Of a stretch of DNA of 64,000 bases, positions 53,389 to 62,182 are shown in pieces. Each line of letters begins with the position of its first letter. Position 1 is the first letter of the stretch. The position numbers and the translations under genes were made by a program. The notes under the pieces were generated by a model, which was given only the letters and a program-made list of their open reading frames with translations, made no database searches and had not been told where the DNA came from. The DNA is from Nitrospirota bacterium (lineage in GTDB: Bacteria; Nitrospirota; Thermodesulfovibrionia; Thermodesulfovibrionales; Dissulfurispiraceae): the NCBI GenBank assembly GCA_021791055.1, contig JAJYXI010000002.1:50449-114448 (forward strand), written 5' to 3'.

Positions 53389-54933
53389 CTACCTTCCGCC
53401 CAGAAGTGCAAGGACATTCTGGGGCAGAGTATTAGCCTGCGACAGCACCGATATGCCTGCCTGCTGCATTATCATGGCCTTTGTCAGGTTTGCAGTCTCC
53501 ACTGCAAAGTCTGCATCCATGATTCTCGAACGGGCTGATGTAATGTTCTCACGAACATTGTCAAGGTTTGCAATAGTTGATGTCAGCCTGTTCTGGACAG
53601 CACCAAGTTTCGCCTTTTCACCAGTGATTGTGTCAAGTGCCTGCTTTGCAGCAAGCATGGTTACATTGGCAAGACCTACATCAGTAACAGCAACTGCGTT
53701 CACAGAATTTGCCGTAAGGGATATGCTTGTAGTGTTGCTCGTAAGGCCAAACGCCGGAGCAGCGTCACTATGCACAGACAAGCTTGTCTTTGTCAATCCT
53801 GCATTGAAGATTATCTTTCCGTTATGGCCTGCGCTTACTGATGTGGAGCCTGAATCAAAGGGCTTTGCTGTTATAAAGCTTGCATTTGTCACATTGGCGT
53901 CGACAGATATATCGATACCCGCGCCTGTTGTATTTGTAAGAACCAGTCTCGAATCGGATGCGGCTGCACCATCCACCACCTCAACAGAAGCTGTTACACC
54001 TGTAGAGGCGCTCTTTGCATTAATCGCGCTGGCAAGATTGGCAATTGCAGTAATACCGCCGTCGGTTGCAACTGCTGTAGCACCGCTTGCAAGCACAAAA
54101 CTGCCTATTGCAACACCATTAATTGTCAGATAACCGGAATTGACAAATGTTGTGCTCTGGGCAGTAGTTGCAAGAACCATATTATTCTGACTCGATACCA
54201 TGGCATTTCCAAAGCTGAATGCAGTTACCCCATGGGAGGCTGTGTACTGGTTGATGCGGTTGATAATGTTGATACTATTGTTCTTATAGTCGGATGCTGT
54301 TGTGATAGCATCTCCGAGATCAACGCCTTCGAGGGTAGATGTGCCAAGAAGGCCGCCACTTACATAAGACTTTGCAGCAGCCCGTCCAACATCGCTTGCT
54401 GCCAGTGCAGATGAGTAAGTAGTCGATACACCCATTGATGTCGGTGTTACACTTGTTGTGGATATGTTGATTGTCTCATTGACATCAACACCGACCTGGA
54501 TATTGAGACTTTTTGCCTGATTCAGGAATTGCTCGCCATTGTACTTTGTCTGGGTAACAATTCTGTTTAGCTCTGAAACAAGCTGGCGGACTTCCTGGTT
54601 CATAGAGCTTCTGTCAGAAGATGTGTTGTAGCTCGATGCCTGATTTGCAAGCTCGTAGATCCTCTGCAGGGCATTGATCATCTCATCCATGGCGCCTTCA
54701 GCAGTCTGGGCAAAGGAAACACCGTCATTTGCGTTTCTCATTGCAACGGATAGACCATTGATCTGTGTGGTCATTCTTGTAGCAATGGCAAGGCCTGCTG
54801 CATCGTCCTTTGCTGAATTGATTCTTAAGGTGGATGAAAGCCTCTGCATTGCCTGGGCAAGAGGATTTTCTGATTTTCTCAGGTTCCTCTGAGCATTCAG
54901 AGCATATAAGTTGGTATTAATTGATAGAGCCAT
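53389..54933 (-). CDS. fliC: Flagellin
   Basis: A 514-residue filament subunit. The N-terminal D0/D1 part (ALSINTNLYALNAQRNLRKS, then INSAKDDAAGLAIATRM) and C-terminal D0/D1 part (RIMDADFAVETANLTKAMI, NVLALLGGR) are canonical; the central part is rich in S, T, A and N and is the surface-exposed, potentially glycosylated region. It has a GGAGG ribosome-binding site, a sigma-28 promoter and a leader of about 135 bases, and is preceded by a nonulosonate and glycosyltransferase cluster. Confidence 0.97.
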   Translation of the reverse strand: MALSINTNLYALNAQRNLRKSENPLAQAMQRLSSTLRINSAKDDAAGLAIATRMTTQINGLSVAMRNANDGVSFAQTAEGAMDEMINALQRIYELANQASSYNTSSDRSSMNQEVRQLVSELNRIVTQTKYNGEQFLNQAKSLNIQVGVDVNETINISTTSVTPTSMGVSTTYSSALAASDVGRAAAKSYVSGGLLGTSTLEGVDLGDAITTASDYKNNSINIINRINQYTASHGVTAFSFGNAMVSSQNNMVLATTAQSTTFVNSGYLTINGVAIGSFVLASGATAVATDGGITAIANLASAINAKSASTGVTASVEVVDGAAASDSRLVLTNTTGAGIDISVDANVTNASFITAKPFDSGSTSVSAGHNGKIIFNAGLTKTSLSVHSDAAPAFGLTSNTTSISLTANSVNAVAVTDVGLANVTMLAAKQALDTITGEKAKLGAVQNRLTSTIANLDNVRENITSARSRIMDADFAVETANLTKAMIMQQAGISVLSQANTLPQNVLALLGGR

Positions 54934-55074
54934 TTTTTCCTCCTTGATTTTTTACTTCCGGGCATCCTGCCCTTTTTGCATCAGGAACAATGCCTTATTT
55001 GATTACCACCTCCTTTTTTCTTAATTTTGGCTTTTTAAACCGTTTCAGGCATTACCCTTTTGCTCTTGTCTAAG

Positions 55075-55102
55075 TTATCGGAGGGAATATTTAAAAACTT
55101 TA
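55075..55102 (-). promoter_or_regulatory. Sigma-28 (FliA) promoter for fliC
   Basis: On the minus strand TAAAGTTT (55095-55102) and TCCGATAA (55075-55082) are separated by 12 bases, close to the FliA consensus TAAAGTTT-N11-GCCGATAA. The start point is about 135 bases before the fliC ATG. Confidence 0.85.
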
Positions 55103-55191
55103 GCGCCTGCTTTAAAAATATAAAGAAAATTTACGGCAGATATTTAGCTTGTATTTCAATGTGTTAATAAAATCAAGAGTGCTGTGCCACG

Positions 55192-57381
55192 TTAAACTTT
55201 CAACAAATCCCCTGCAAATTTTATATAATCGTCATCCTTAGGCAGTTTCCCCCACCATTTGGCAAAAAATCTTATTCTTTGCTTCCACTCATCTCCTGAT
55301 TCTGCCGAAGGCGGTTGACTGTCGCTCTGTCGCTCTGCCGCTCTGCCGCTATCCATTGGCTCAGAGTTACCCCCCCTTTGCCCCCCCTTAGTAAGGGGGG
55401 GATGGGGGGGTATAAATGTCTCTCTAAACACAAATCCAAGGCAATCAGGCAAATATTTTACAGGATAGTCTTTATCCTTCGCAGAAAGACAAGCATCAAC
55501 CTCTATGAGATGATTTGCAATACCCTCATCGAATCCGCCTATGGATTCAAACACCCTCCTGTGCATGCCAATCAAGCCTCCACCTACCGCATCTCGAGAC
55601 GGGGACAGTCCCGATTCTACGACTCCGCTTTGCTCCGTCCGTAAATCTGGGACAGTCCCCTCTGTCGCTCTGTCGCTCTGTCGCTCTTCTTTTATAAAAT
55701 AAGGCGCAAAGTTGAAATCAAATCCTATTCCAAGACAATACGGTGTCATGTCGGGATTTCTCAGCGGAATTCCTGCTACGCCGCCCTTCAATGCATCAAG
55801 CAATCCCTCGTCCTTAAAATAAACAATGCCCGGCTTCATAAAGATAAGATATTCTCCTGTTGACGCCTCGGCTCCTTTGTTATAAAGTGACGAAATATTA
55901 TCGCCCTGTGAATCGACTATCCTTATATCTCCAGAAACTCCTGAAAGCATTTCCTTCATATTTTCATCATTTATTACTATTACAACTTCCCAGTCAGGAT
56001 ATTTAACATTCTGGGAAAGAGATGTGAGGGTCGATAAAAGCGACTCTGCATCATTGCCGGAAGGAATAATAAAGCTCGCTCTTCCGTTAACCACTCCTAA
56101 CTCTTGACTCTTAACTCTTGACTCTTGAACCTTTGCCTTTTGCCCTTTACCCTTTGCCTTGTCCTGCCTGCATTCAAGAATATGACTTATTACTTCAAGC
56201 CCCCTTTCTACCGCCTTCCCGTCAAGCCGATAAAAAGATTGCCTTAAATATTCTTCCACATTCCTCTTTATATCCTCAGGCACGCCATTTTCTATTGTCT
56301 CATATAAATTTTTCCAGTTTCCCGGAGGAAACACCGACTGAGCAACCCCCATCTCAACATAGTAGTCCTTTTTCCCGTCCCTGCTCGGAATGGCGAATAA
56401 AGGCTTGTCAAATGCAACAGCCTCAAGAGCAAGGGTTGTCTTTCCGAGGGTAACGCAATAGTCTGCAATAGAAAGAAGGGCATAAGGGTCGTAAGTGTAA
56501 AGAACAACGGCAGACGGCGCCCGTTCTTTTATGCGCTCCTCTATCTTTAGATAGCTGCCGCGCATTATATTCGGATGCCATTTAAAAACAGCAACTATAT
56601 CATCGCTGAGCCCGTCAAGGAATTTCTCCCATACAACCCCGTCTATTATCGCTCCCCACTCAAGGTCAACCAGAAAGAGAAGCACCTTCTTGCCCTCCGG
56701 TATTTTCAGCTCAGCCTTAATCTGTTTTTTTCTGGCAGGTTCCAAATACATCTTCTTTGCATTGTCGAGATGAGTATTGCCCACAAGGACTATCTTATCT
56801 CCCGAGCATTTGTGAGACACAAGCATATTCATTGTAGCCTCGCCCCATAAGAGGTCGGCAGTGGAATATTCCGTATGGGCGCTGAAGCTCAGACGGCTTT
56901 CATGGTAGTCGCCTTCCTGCAGCGTAATAAAGGGGATACCGTGTTGGTTTGATAAATGACCTATAAGCTTCCCCCACCTGTTACGCTCATGAAGCGCAAG
57001 GAAGATATCGGGCTTTTCCCTTTTTATAAACTCTTCAAGACAAAAGTATTCCTCAAAACATGTGCTAAGCAGCCTCTCCTGCTCCAGCAAGCTCCAGTGC
57101 CTGAAACCGTCCCATGAGAAACATCTCTTGACCCATTCCTCCATAAACATGTCATATGATTTTTCGATCTTCTCCCTGCCTTCGTCATTAGTGTAATTGT
57201 TCAGATATTTGTAGGCCACCTTGTTTTTGACAAGGTCTCTTTCAAAGGGATAATCAGACATTGTAAGGAAAAAGATTACATTTGCGCCGTATTTCTTTGA
57301 GGCCTCTGCAAGCGGCAGGAGAAACCTTGTATGGTGAGGCAAAGCGACAAAACATGCTATTTTCTTCCCTTTAAGCTTCAT
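55192..57381 (-). CDS. Two-domain glycosyltransferase-like protein loaded with repeats
   Basis: A 729-residue protein. Residues 1-400 look like a GT-B fold (CFVALPHHTRFLLPLAE, ITLQEGDYHESR, FKWHPNIMRG, LGKTTLALEAVAFDKPLF), akin to nucleotide-sugar epimerase/CDP-glycerol-type enzymes. After a repeat-encoded linker (about 405-430) a GT2-like part follows (ASFIIPSGND, NKGAEASTGEYLIFMKPG, GGLIGMHRRVFESIGGFDEG). The conserved GT2 DxD is not evident. Four repeat types lie within it without stop codons. It probably transfers sugars to flagellin or a surface glycan; the acceptor is unknown. Confidence 0.75.
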   Translation of the reverse strand: MKLKGKKIACFVALPHHTRFLLPLAEASKKYGANVIFFLTMSDYPFERDLVKNKVAYKYLNNYTNDEGREKIEKSYDMFMEEWVKRCFSWDGFRHWSLLEQERLLSTCFEEYFCLEEFIKREKPDIFLALHERNRWGKLIGHLSNQHGIPFITLQEGDYHESRLSFSAHTEYSTADLLWGEATMNMLVSHKCSGDKIVLVGNTHLDNAKKMYLEPARKKQIKAELKIPEGKKVLLFLVDLEWGAIIDGVVWEKFLDGLSDDIVAVFKWHPNIMRGSYLKIEERIKERAPSAVVLYTYDPYALLSIADYCVTLGKTTLALEAVAFDKPLFAIPSRDGKKDYYVEMGVAQSVFPPGNWKNLYETIENGVPEDIKRNVEEYLRQSFYRLDGKAVERGLEVISHILECRQDKAKGKGQKAKVQESRVKSQELGVVNGRASFIIPSGNDAESLLSTLTSLSQNVKYPDWEVVIVINDENMKEMLSGVSGDIRIVDSQGDNISSLYNKGAEASTGEYLIFMKPGIVYFKDEGLLDALKGGVAGIPLRNPDMTPYCLGIGFDFNFAPYFIKEERQSDRATEGTVPDLRTEQSGVVESGLSPSRDAVGGGLIGMHRRVFESIGGFDEGIANHLIEVDACLSAKDKDYPVKYLPDCLGFVFRETFIPPHPPLTKGGQRGGNSEPMDSGRAAERQSDSQPPSAESGDEWKQRIRFFAKWWGKLPKDDDYIKFAGDLLKV
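55322..55353. repeat. Direct octamer array, first copy, in the glycosyltransferase gene
   Basis: Units TCGCTCTG, TCGCTCTG, CCGCTCTG, CCGCTATC. In the coding strand it gives AAERQSD-like sequence near the C-terminus. Confidence 0.8.
55364..55416. repeat. 53-bp G/C-rich palindromic repeat, copy 2
   Basis: C-runs, TTAGTAA core and G-runs, translated as PPHPPLTKGGQRGG in the glycosyltransferase-like protein. All 53 bases are identical, in inverted orientation, to 62603-62655; a diverged copy lies in nrdJ. The element has imperfect dyad symmetry and no stop codon in the frames used. Confidence 0.9.
55600..55688. repeat. Paired GGGACAGTCCC palindromes and a second octamer array
   Basis: GGGACAGTCCC occurs at 55602-55612 and 55649-55659, followed by three TCGCTCTG-type units at 55665-55688. 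The segment is translated as SDRATEGTVPDLRTEQ and SGLSPSRDAV in the middle of the GT2-like part, an apparent insertion. Confidence 0.75.
56099..56161. repeat. Direct 7-bp repeat array in the interdomain linker
   Basis: About nine units: AACTCTT, GACTCTT, AACTCTT, GACTCTT, GAACCTT, TGCCTTT, TGCCCTT, TACCCTT, TGCCTTG. The unit drifts along the array. It encodes the charged linker KAKGKGQKAKVQESRVKSQE between the two domains. Confidence 0.88.
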
Positions 57382-58559
57382 CCGATTATCCTCTCAACAA
57401 TATCGCTTATATAAGTGCGTTTCTGTTTTTTCTCAAAATAAGCCATGACCGTCTCCATAATCGACTTTTTGTTGTTTAAAAACAAGACTCCGTCCTGAAA
57501 TTGCACAGCCTTTTTCAAAGGATTATAGACTATCGCACATTTGTCATGCTGTACGGCAAAACTGAGCGGGATTATATACACAGGGGCTATGATTATATCG
57601 CATGGCATAAGGACCTTTACAAGCGCACCCTCCTGAACAATATAATGTTTTCCTCCGGCCTTTGCGAGAGCAGGCCTTATCAGCTCATCGACTATCTGGT
57701 CTTCTGAAAGCTCCCTGACATGGTATCCACGCTTCTGGAAATAGATGGATTTCTTTATATTCAGCTCTGACAATGCCTCGATTATTTCCTTTATCTGCGG
57801 CCTGAACTTCGAGTGGTTCACAATTAATACGCCTATCTCATCTCTTTCAATAGATATCTGGTCGCTGAACATGAGATTTTTATAAATATCCTCCACCGTG
57901 GACAGGCAATAATTTTCTTCGTGTCCATCAAGTATAAAAATCCTACTATCTTCTATGCCATGATTAATGTAATACTCCTTTTCAAATTCCTCTTTCACTA
58001 TAAAATAATCAAATGACCTCAGAAAGATTAACGGTGTATGGGAAATCGGGTATATCTGCAAGCCAGCAGTGGGAATATTATTTTCTTTAGCAAAAAAAAC
58101 AACCGTGGAATAAAAGACATCGCAGTCCGTGGAAGGCGGCTCGTCGCTTGAGGGTATCGGCATCAGCAGGAGGTCATAGCTGCCTTCGAGCCCGGAAAAA
58201 GCATGAGAGGAAACATGTCCTCTGAAGTCGTCAAACGCAGCGGTCTTCCAGTATTTCATGTCTGTTCCGGGCATGTACAGATCAAAAGTATGCCTTATGA
58301 ATATCTTGACAAAGTCGTCTCTCTGATGAGGAGGCCATACGAGAGGCACCGATTTCATAAGTTTAAGCGTTATATTGGCTGTGTTCTTAAAAAAAGACTC
58401 GGCCTTTTCGTATAAATCCTTTTTGTAGGTGACTACATCAACGCTGAAGCCTTCTTTTGCGAGTCTTAATGGAAGGTGTAACAATCTTTCCTGAACAGAA
58501 GAATTTTCCTTTTCCCCTAAAGGGAAAAGTATCCTTTTAGCGCGGGCTTTACCTGCCAT
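57378..58559 (-). CDS. Uncharacterised GT-B-like protein of the surface-sugar cluster
   Basis: A 393-residue protein I cannot place in a named family. It begins KRILFPLGEKENSSVQERLLHLP and has alternating strands and helices (LLLMPIPSSDEPPS, IGVLIVNHSKFRP, YIVQEGALVKVLMPCDIIIAPVYIIP) that suggest a two-Rossmann glycosyltransferase-like fold. It overlaps the next gene by four bases and sits among glycosyltransferases, so a role in glycan assembly or monitoring is inferred from context only. Confidence 0.6.
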   Translation of the reverse strand: MAGKARAKRILFPLGEKENSSVQERLLHLPLRLAKEGFSVDVVTYKKDLYEKAESFFKNTANITLKLMKSVPLVWPPHQRDDFVKIFIRHTFDLYMPGTDMKYWKTAAFDDFRGHVSSHAFSGLEGSYDLLLMPIPSSDEPPSTDCDVFYSTVVFFAKENNIPTAGLQIYPISHTPLIFLRSFDYFIVKEEFEKEYYINHGIEDSRIFILDGHEENYCLSTVEDIYKNLMFSDQISIERDEIGVLIVNHSKFRPQIKEIIEALSELNIKKSIYFQKRGYHVRELSEDQIVDELIRPALAKAGGKHYIVQEGALVKVLMPCDIIIAPVYIIPLSFAVQHDKCAIVYNPLKKAVQFQDGVLFLNNKKSIMETVMAYFEKKQKRTYISDIVERIIG

Positions 58560-59102
58560 CTATGTCCTCTTGCTGTCGATGTCGCGCATTAAATCGTATG
58601 CCTTCTTTATATATTCGTTTTGAGATGCATTAACTATCTTCTCAACAACACCCGTGATGCTTTTGTACTGCCCTGCCTTTTTATAAGCAAGCGGAAAAAG
58701 ACTGTTAAATACTTCATTAATTGCATTCTGTCCTACAAACTCATAATCGTATCTATCCTTGTCAGGCCCGGTCAAGGTTAAAAGGTAACCGATAAGAACT
58801 GCAAGCATCTCATCGAACATTTTGTTATCAAGCAGGTAGAGCGCTTTTAAAAACAAGAGGTCTGAGTGGTCATCTTTTATCTTGAGTCCTTCTTCAATAT
58901 TTTTTATTGCCTCTTCGCCCTCTTTTTTCTCAAAATTAAATTTTGAGATGATGGTCAACATCTTGAGATATGCCGCGTTTTCCTTTGTTTTTTCATTATC
59001 GGGGATTTGGGCCATCGCCCTTTTCAGTGAATCTATTGCCAGATCTTTCTGTCCCAGTTTCATATAGGTTAATGCCGAATTGAAATTAGACTGATAGCTC
59101 AT
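58560..59102 (-). CDS. TPR-like helical protein
   Basis: A 180-residue protein with helical repeats: SNFNSALTYMKLGQKDLAIDSLKRAM and AIKNIEEGLKIKDDHSDLLFLKALYLL have the spacing of tetratricopeptide motifs. Probably a scaffold. It ends directly before the GT-B-like gene and starts eight bases after neuB, within the same operon. No enzymatic motif is present. Confidence 0.75.
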   Translation of the reverse strand: MSYQSNFNSALTYMKLGQKDLAIDSLKRAMAQIPDNEKTKENAAYLKMLTIISKFNFEKKEGEEAIKNIEEGLKIKDDHSDLLFLKALYLLDNKMFDEMLAVLIGYLLTLTGPDKDRYDYEFVGQNAINEVFNSLFPLAYKKAGQYKSITGVVEKIVNASQNEYIKKAYDLMRDIDSKRT

Positions 59103-59110
59103 CTCTCCTC

Positions 59111-60139
59111 CTATTGCAAATCGTCAAATTGCAGCAACGAATCTATTTTAATATTTCTCTTTGTCCTGCGTCCAATCACCTTTGATATGTCCTTTGGACT
59201 TATGCCTGTTCCGGGCCTCTTTAAGATCAGCATGTCTTCTGTTATTACATCGCCCTTTTTAATATCAACTTTAGCGACAACGCTCTTTCTTGCCCAATCT
59301 TTGCTTTTAAGCTCCTTTTCGGAAGGTGTTTTGATGCCTGTTCCAAGCGCCTTTTCTATTTTCCTGATGCTGTTCACCATCTCTATGAGGTCTCTCTCGT
59401 CGCATGAGACAGGGCAATCCTGAGAATTAGGTGCATTCTTGCTCACAGCAATATGTTTTTCGATAACAGAAGCGCCAACGGCGACAGCAGCAAGAACCAT
59501 ATCATTGCCGATGGTATGGTCTGAATATCCAACAGGACATCCGAATTCTTTCTGCAGCGTGTTGATAACCTTCAAGTTTATATCTTCAGGCACAGGAGGA
59601 TAGCAGGTTATGCAATGAAGAAGAACAAAATTAGTATTACCTTCGTCGAGAAAAATATTAACCGCATCCCTTACATCATCCATGTCATACATGCCTGTTG
59701 AGAGGATTACAGGCTTTTTCTTCTTTGCGATTTTTCTCAAATACGGCGTATTAGACACCTCGCCAGAGCCGATTTTATATGCCAAGGGATTAAGAGAGTC
59801 GTAAAAATCAAGGCTCTCATCATCGTGGGCAGTAGCCAAAAACATTATGCCCTTTTGTTCGCAATATTCCTTAAGATATTTAAAAGCATCATATGGGAGT
59901 TCCTTTGGTTTAAGCCTCTCTATCCAGTCAGGGGCGACGGAGGAAACAAGATTTTCTGTCTTGAATATCTGAAATTTTACAGCATCAGCCCTTGCTATAA
60001 CAGCCATGTCGATAAGGTGTTTTGCAATCTCAATATTTCCAAAGTGGTTTACGCCGGCCTCTGCTATAACAAAAACAGGGTTGCCTGAACCAACAACCCT
60101 CTCTTCTATCCTTACATTATCGCCCAGTTTTTTGCGCAT
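59111..60139 (-). CDS. neuB: NeuB-family nonulosonate (sialic-acid-like) synthase
   Basis: Condenses phosphoenolpyruvate with a six-carbon N-acetyl sugar to make a nine-carbon acid. A TIM-barrel domain (FVIAEAGVNHFGN, VKFQIFKTENLVS, KIGSGEVSNTPYLR, ILSTGMYD, GYSDHTIG) is followed by a C-terminal SAF/antifreeze-like domain (SVVAKVDIKKGDVITEDML). The length of 342 is standard. Product could be neuraminate, legionaminate or pseudaminate; adjacent genes do not decide it. It is near fliC, favouring flagellin glycosylation. Confidence 0.92.
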   Translation of the reverse strand: MRKKLGDNVRIEERVVGSGNPVFVIAEAGVNHFGNIEIAKHLIDMAVIARADAVKFQIFKTENLVSSVAPDWIERLKPKELPYDAFKYLKEYCEQKGIMFLATAHDDESLDFYDSLNPLAYKIGSGEVSNTPYLRKIAKKKKPVILSTGMYDMDDVRDAVNIFLDEGNTNFVLLHCITCYPPVPEDINLKVINTLQKEFGCPVGYSDHTIGNDMVLAAVAVGASVIEKHIAVSKNAPNSQDCPVSCDERDLIEMVNSIRKIEKALGTGIKTPSEKELKSKDWARKSVVAKVDIKKGDVITEDMLILKRPGTGISPKDISKVIGRRTKRNIKIDSLLQFDDLQ

Positions 60140-60154
60140 ATTCTTAACATTATA

Positions 60155-61483
60155 TCAGGATTGCTGTTTTTTTAGAATCTTCCTGATTTCAGAAAGTCCT
60201 ATATATGACAAGGATGTCTCAAAAACAAACCCTCTAAAGTCAAAAAATCCCTTTCTCTCAAGCTCCGCGAGATGCGGGAAATCGTAAAATCTTGGAAGAA
60301 GCTCATACGCCTTTTCCATAAATTGTTTTGCATTTTCCATATCGCCATTTTTGAAACTTACAATGGCAAGCAGTCCGTAAATATTGCCCTTCTGCACATT
60401 CGGGCTCTCTTCGTTAAAGTCCGACCTCAGGCATTCAAAAAGCAATCCCTTTCCTCCTGCTATATCGCCTTTGTCTATTAATCTAAATGCTTCAAGAAAT
60501 TTTATCACGCTATATTCCGGTATTGTTTCATTTATTACGGCCATTGCGGATTCATAGGAAAGACTTCCACTCTTATACTTTTCGAATGCAGAGTAACACT
60601 TGCTGTATCTGGAAACAAAATCTACAATAGCCGGAAAGTCATCCTTAAACTGCATCTTCTTTGCTTCGCTCTTTTTAGCTATCACCCGCATATTCATGCA
60701 GTAGCCGCCGTATTCGAAGTGTAAAACCTCAAAACCTGTTATATTCAGCAGATTTTTGATACTATTGGGGCTGAAGGTAAACAGATGGGCATTGGAAAAG
60801 AAAGTTAATACCGATTTATGAGGCTTAAAAATATCAGGAACCTCAATCAATACTATGCCGTCGTCTTTGAGCAATCCCCTTATTTTCAGAAGCGCCTTTT
60901 TGGGGTGGGGAAAATGCTCGAGGGCATCGCAGATTGTAATAATATCAAACTTTATATCCGTCTTAAGATCTTCAAATGGAACCCTGAATATTGTATCTAT
61001 TCCAAACAGTTTATTTGTATAATCTGCAAACTGAGATAGCTCAACTCCATAAGCATTACAGCCCTTTTCTTTTAAATAGGCAGGCAAAGCGCCGAGGGAC
61101 GAGCCGATATCGAGGGTATTAATGCCTTTTTTCAGGTATACAAGCCTTTCCAAAAAATCATATCTAACAACAGCATTGTAGATTTCAATGCCGAGATGCA
61201 GATTTGGGAAAGGCAATTTCCATGACTCACTTTTTTCTCCGGCGGTAAATTCTTCCCTGTATTGCCGTTTATAAAATTCTACCGTCTCTTCATCGGTCAT
61301 TCTCGGATTGATATAAGCAAGACCGCAGGACTTGCAGCATACATTTCGGTAATTAACAGGAACGCCGTCAGAAAAAAGGATTCGCCCTTCCTTTTTCCAG
61401 TTATACTTTTCGCACAGCCACAGTTTATCCAAAAGCAGATCATATTCGGCTGAACCGCATATCTCACAGGCAACATCTTCCAT
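60155..61483 (-). CDS. SAM-dependent methyltransferase with zinc-binding N-terminus
   Basis: A 442-residue protein. The N-terminus has CEICG and CCKSCGLAYINPRM, a zinc-binding pair set as in sugar C- or O-methyltransferases, then a class I SAM domain (LDIGSSLGALPAYLKEKG; DIITICDALEHFPHP). The last third is helical with TPR-like sequence (GLLAIVSFKNGDMENAKQFMEKAYELLP), a fusion less common in the family. It probably modifies a sugar of the surface glycan. Confidence 0.85.
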   Translation of the reverse strand: MEDVACEICGSAEYDLLLDKLWLCEKYNWKKEGRILFSDGVPVNYRNVCCKSCGLAYINPRMTDEETVEFYKRQYREEFTAGEKSESWKLPFPNLHLGIEIYNAVVRYDFLERLVYLKKGINTLDIGSSLGALPAYLKEKGCNAYGVELSQFADYTNKLFGIDTIFRVPFEDLKTDIKFDIITICDALEHFPHPKKALLKIRGLLKDDGIVLIEVPDIFKPHKSVLTFFSNAHLFTFSPNSIKNLLNITGFEVLHFEYGGYCMNMRVIAKKSEAKKMQFKDDFPAIVDFVSRYSKCYSAFEKYKSGSLSYESAMAVINETIPEYSVIKFLEAFRLIDKGDIAGGKGLLFECLRSDFNEESPNVQKGNIYGLLAIVSFKNGDMENAKQFMEKAYELLPRFYDFPHLAELERKGFFDFRGFVFETSLSYIGLSEIRKILKKQQS

Positions 61484-61486
61484 CCC

Positions 61487-62182
61487 CTATGTTCTCCTCG
61501 ACATCAGCCACTCAGCCATTTCCATATCAAACATATCATCAATATCAAATCCTTCGATATTATCGACTTCTATAGGAAAAGATTTATCTCCGTAAAGTGA
61601 ATCCTTTTCAAATATCGCAGCCCTTTTTGACGCATAAAGGTTTCCGAAGAAATAGACAGGAGGCGCTGACTGGCTGTTGGGACACTTCTTCTTCTCTTCA
61701 GGAAACACGAAGGAGATTGTGCCGTCCTCGTTTATCTTTCTTGCATTGTAAGGATGGTGTTTAAACGGCGCCCTTGTAACGGTTGTCACAGAATCAAAAT
61801 CTCCATTTCCAGAAAAAGCCTTTATTGCCTTTTCTATGTTATCAACCGTAATGAATGGATAAGTTGGCTGTATAGTAAGAATTATATCCGCATAAAAACC
61901 GGCCTTATCCAATTCAGTGATTACATGCTTTATTACAGGCAATGTCGGAGTATTATCCTGAGCCAGTTCTGCAGGTCTTTTAATAACCTCAATACCTTCT
62001 GATTGTGCAACCTGAGCTATTGCCTCATCTTCCGTTGAAACAACAAGCCTGTCAATTAAAGGGCTTTTCTTTGCTGTTCCCAAACAATGGCATATAAGGG
62101 GAATCCCTCCCAATGGATATAGGTTCTTATTCGGTATCCTCTTTGATCCTCCCCTTGCCGGAATTATTCCCAGGACTTTCAT
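61487..62182 (-). CDS. neuA: CMP-nonulosonate cytidylyltransferase (NeuA-like)
   Basis: Activates the nine-carbon acid to its CMP form. The start at 62182 (MKVLGIIPARGGSKRIPNKN) has GAGGAG upstream; the frame open to 62242 is untypical. The nucleotide-binding IPARGGSKRIPNKN, VVSTEDEAIA and LTIQPTYPF match the NeuA family. About 231 residues. It overlaps the dehydrogenase gene by four bases and works with NeuB downstream. Confidence 0.9.
   Translation of the reverse strand: MKVLGIIPARGGSKRIPNKNLYPLGGIPLICHCLGTAKKSPLIDRLVVSTEDEAIAQVAQSEGIEVIKRPAELAQDNTPTLPVIKHVITELDKAGFYADIILTIQPTYPFITVDNIEKAIKAFSGNGDFDSVTTVTRAPFKHHPYNARKINEDGTISFVFPEEKKKCPNSQSAPPVYFFGNLYASKRAAIFEKDSLYGDKSFPIEVDNIEGFDIDDMFDMEMAEWLMSRRT

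Noticed and set aside
55165..55190. TGGCAC near 55180 (minus strand) as a sigma-54 promoter for fliC
   Set aside because: The required TTGC element is not at the five-base distance (TCTT is there instead). A good sigma-28 promoter lies nearer to the gene.
55364..55416. The G/C-rich palindrome as a transcription terminator
   Set aside because: It lies within a reading frame and has no T run after the stem; identical and related copies are also inside genes.
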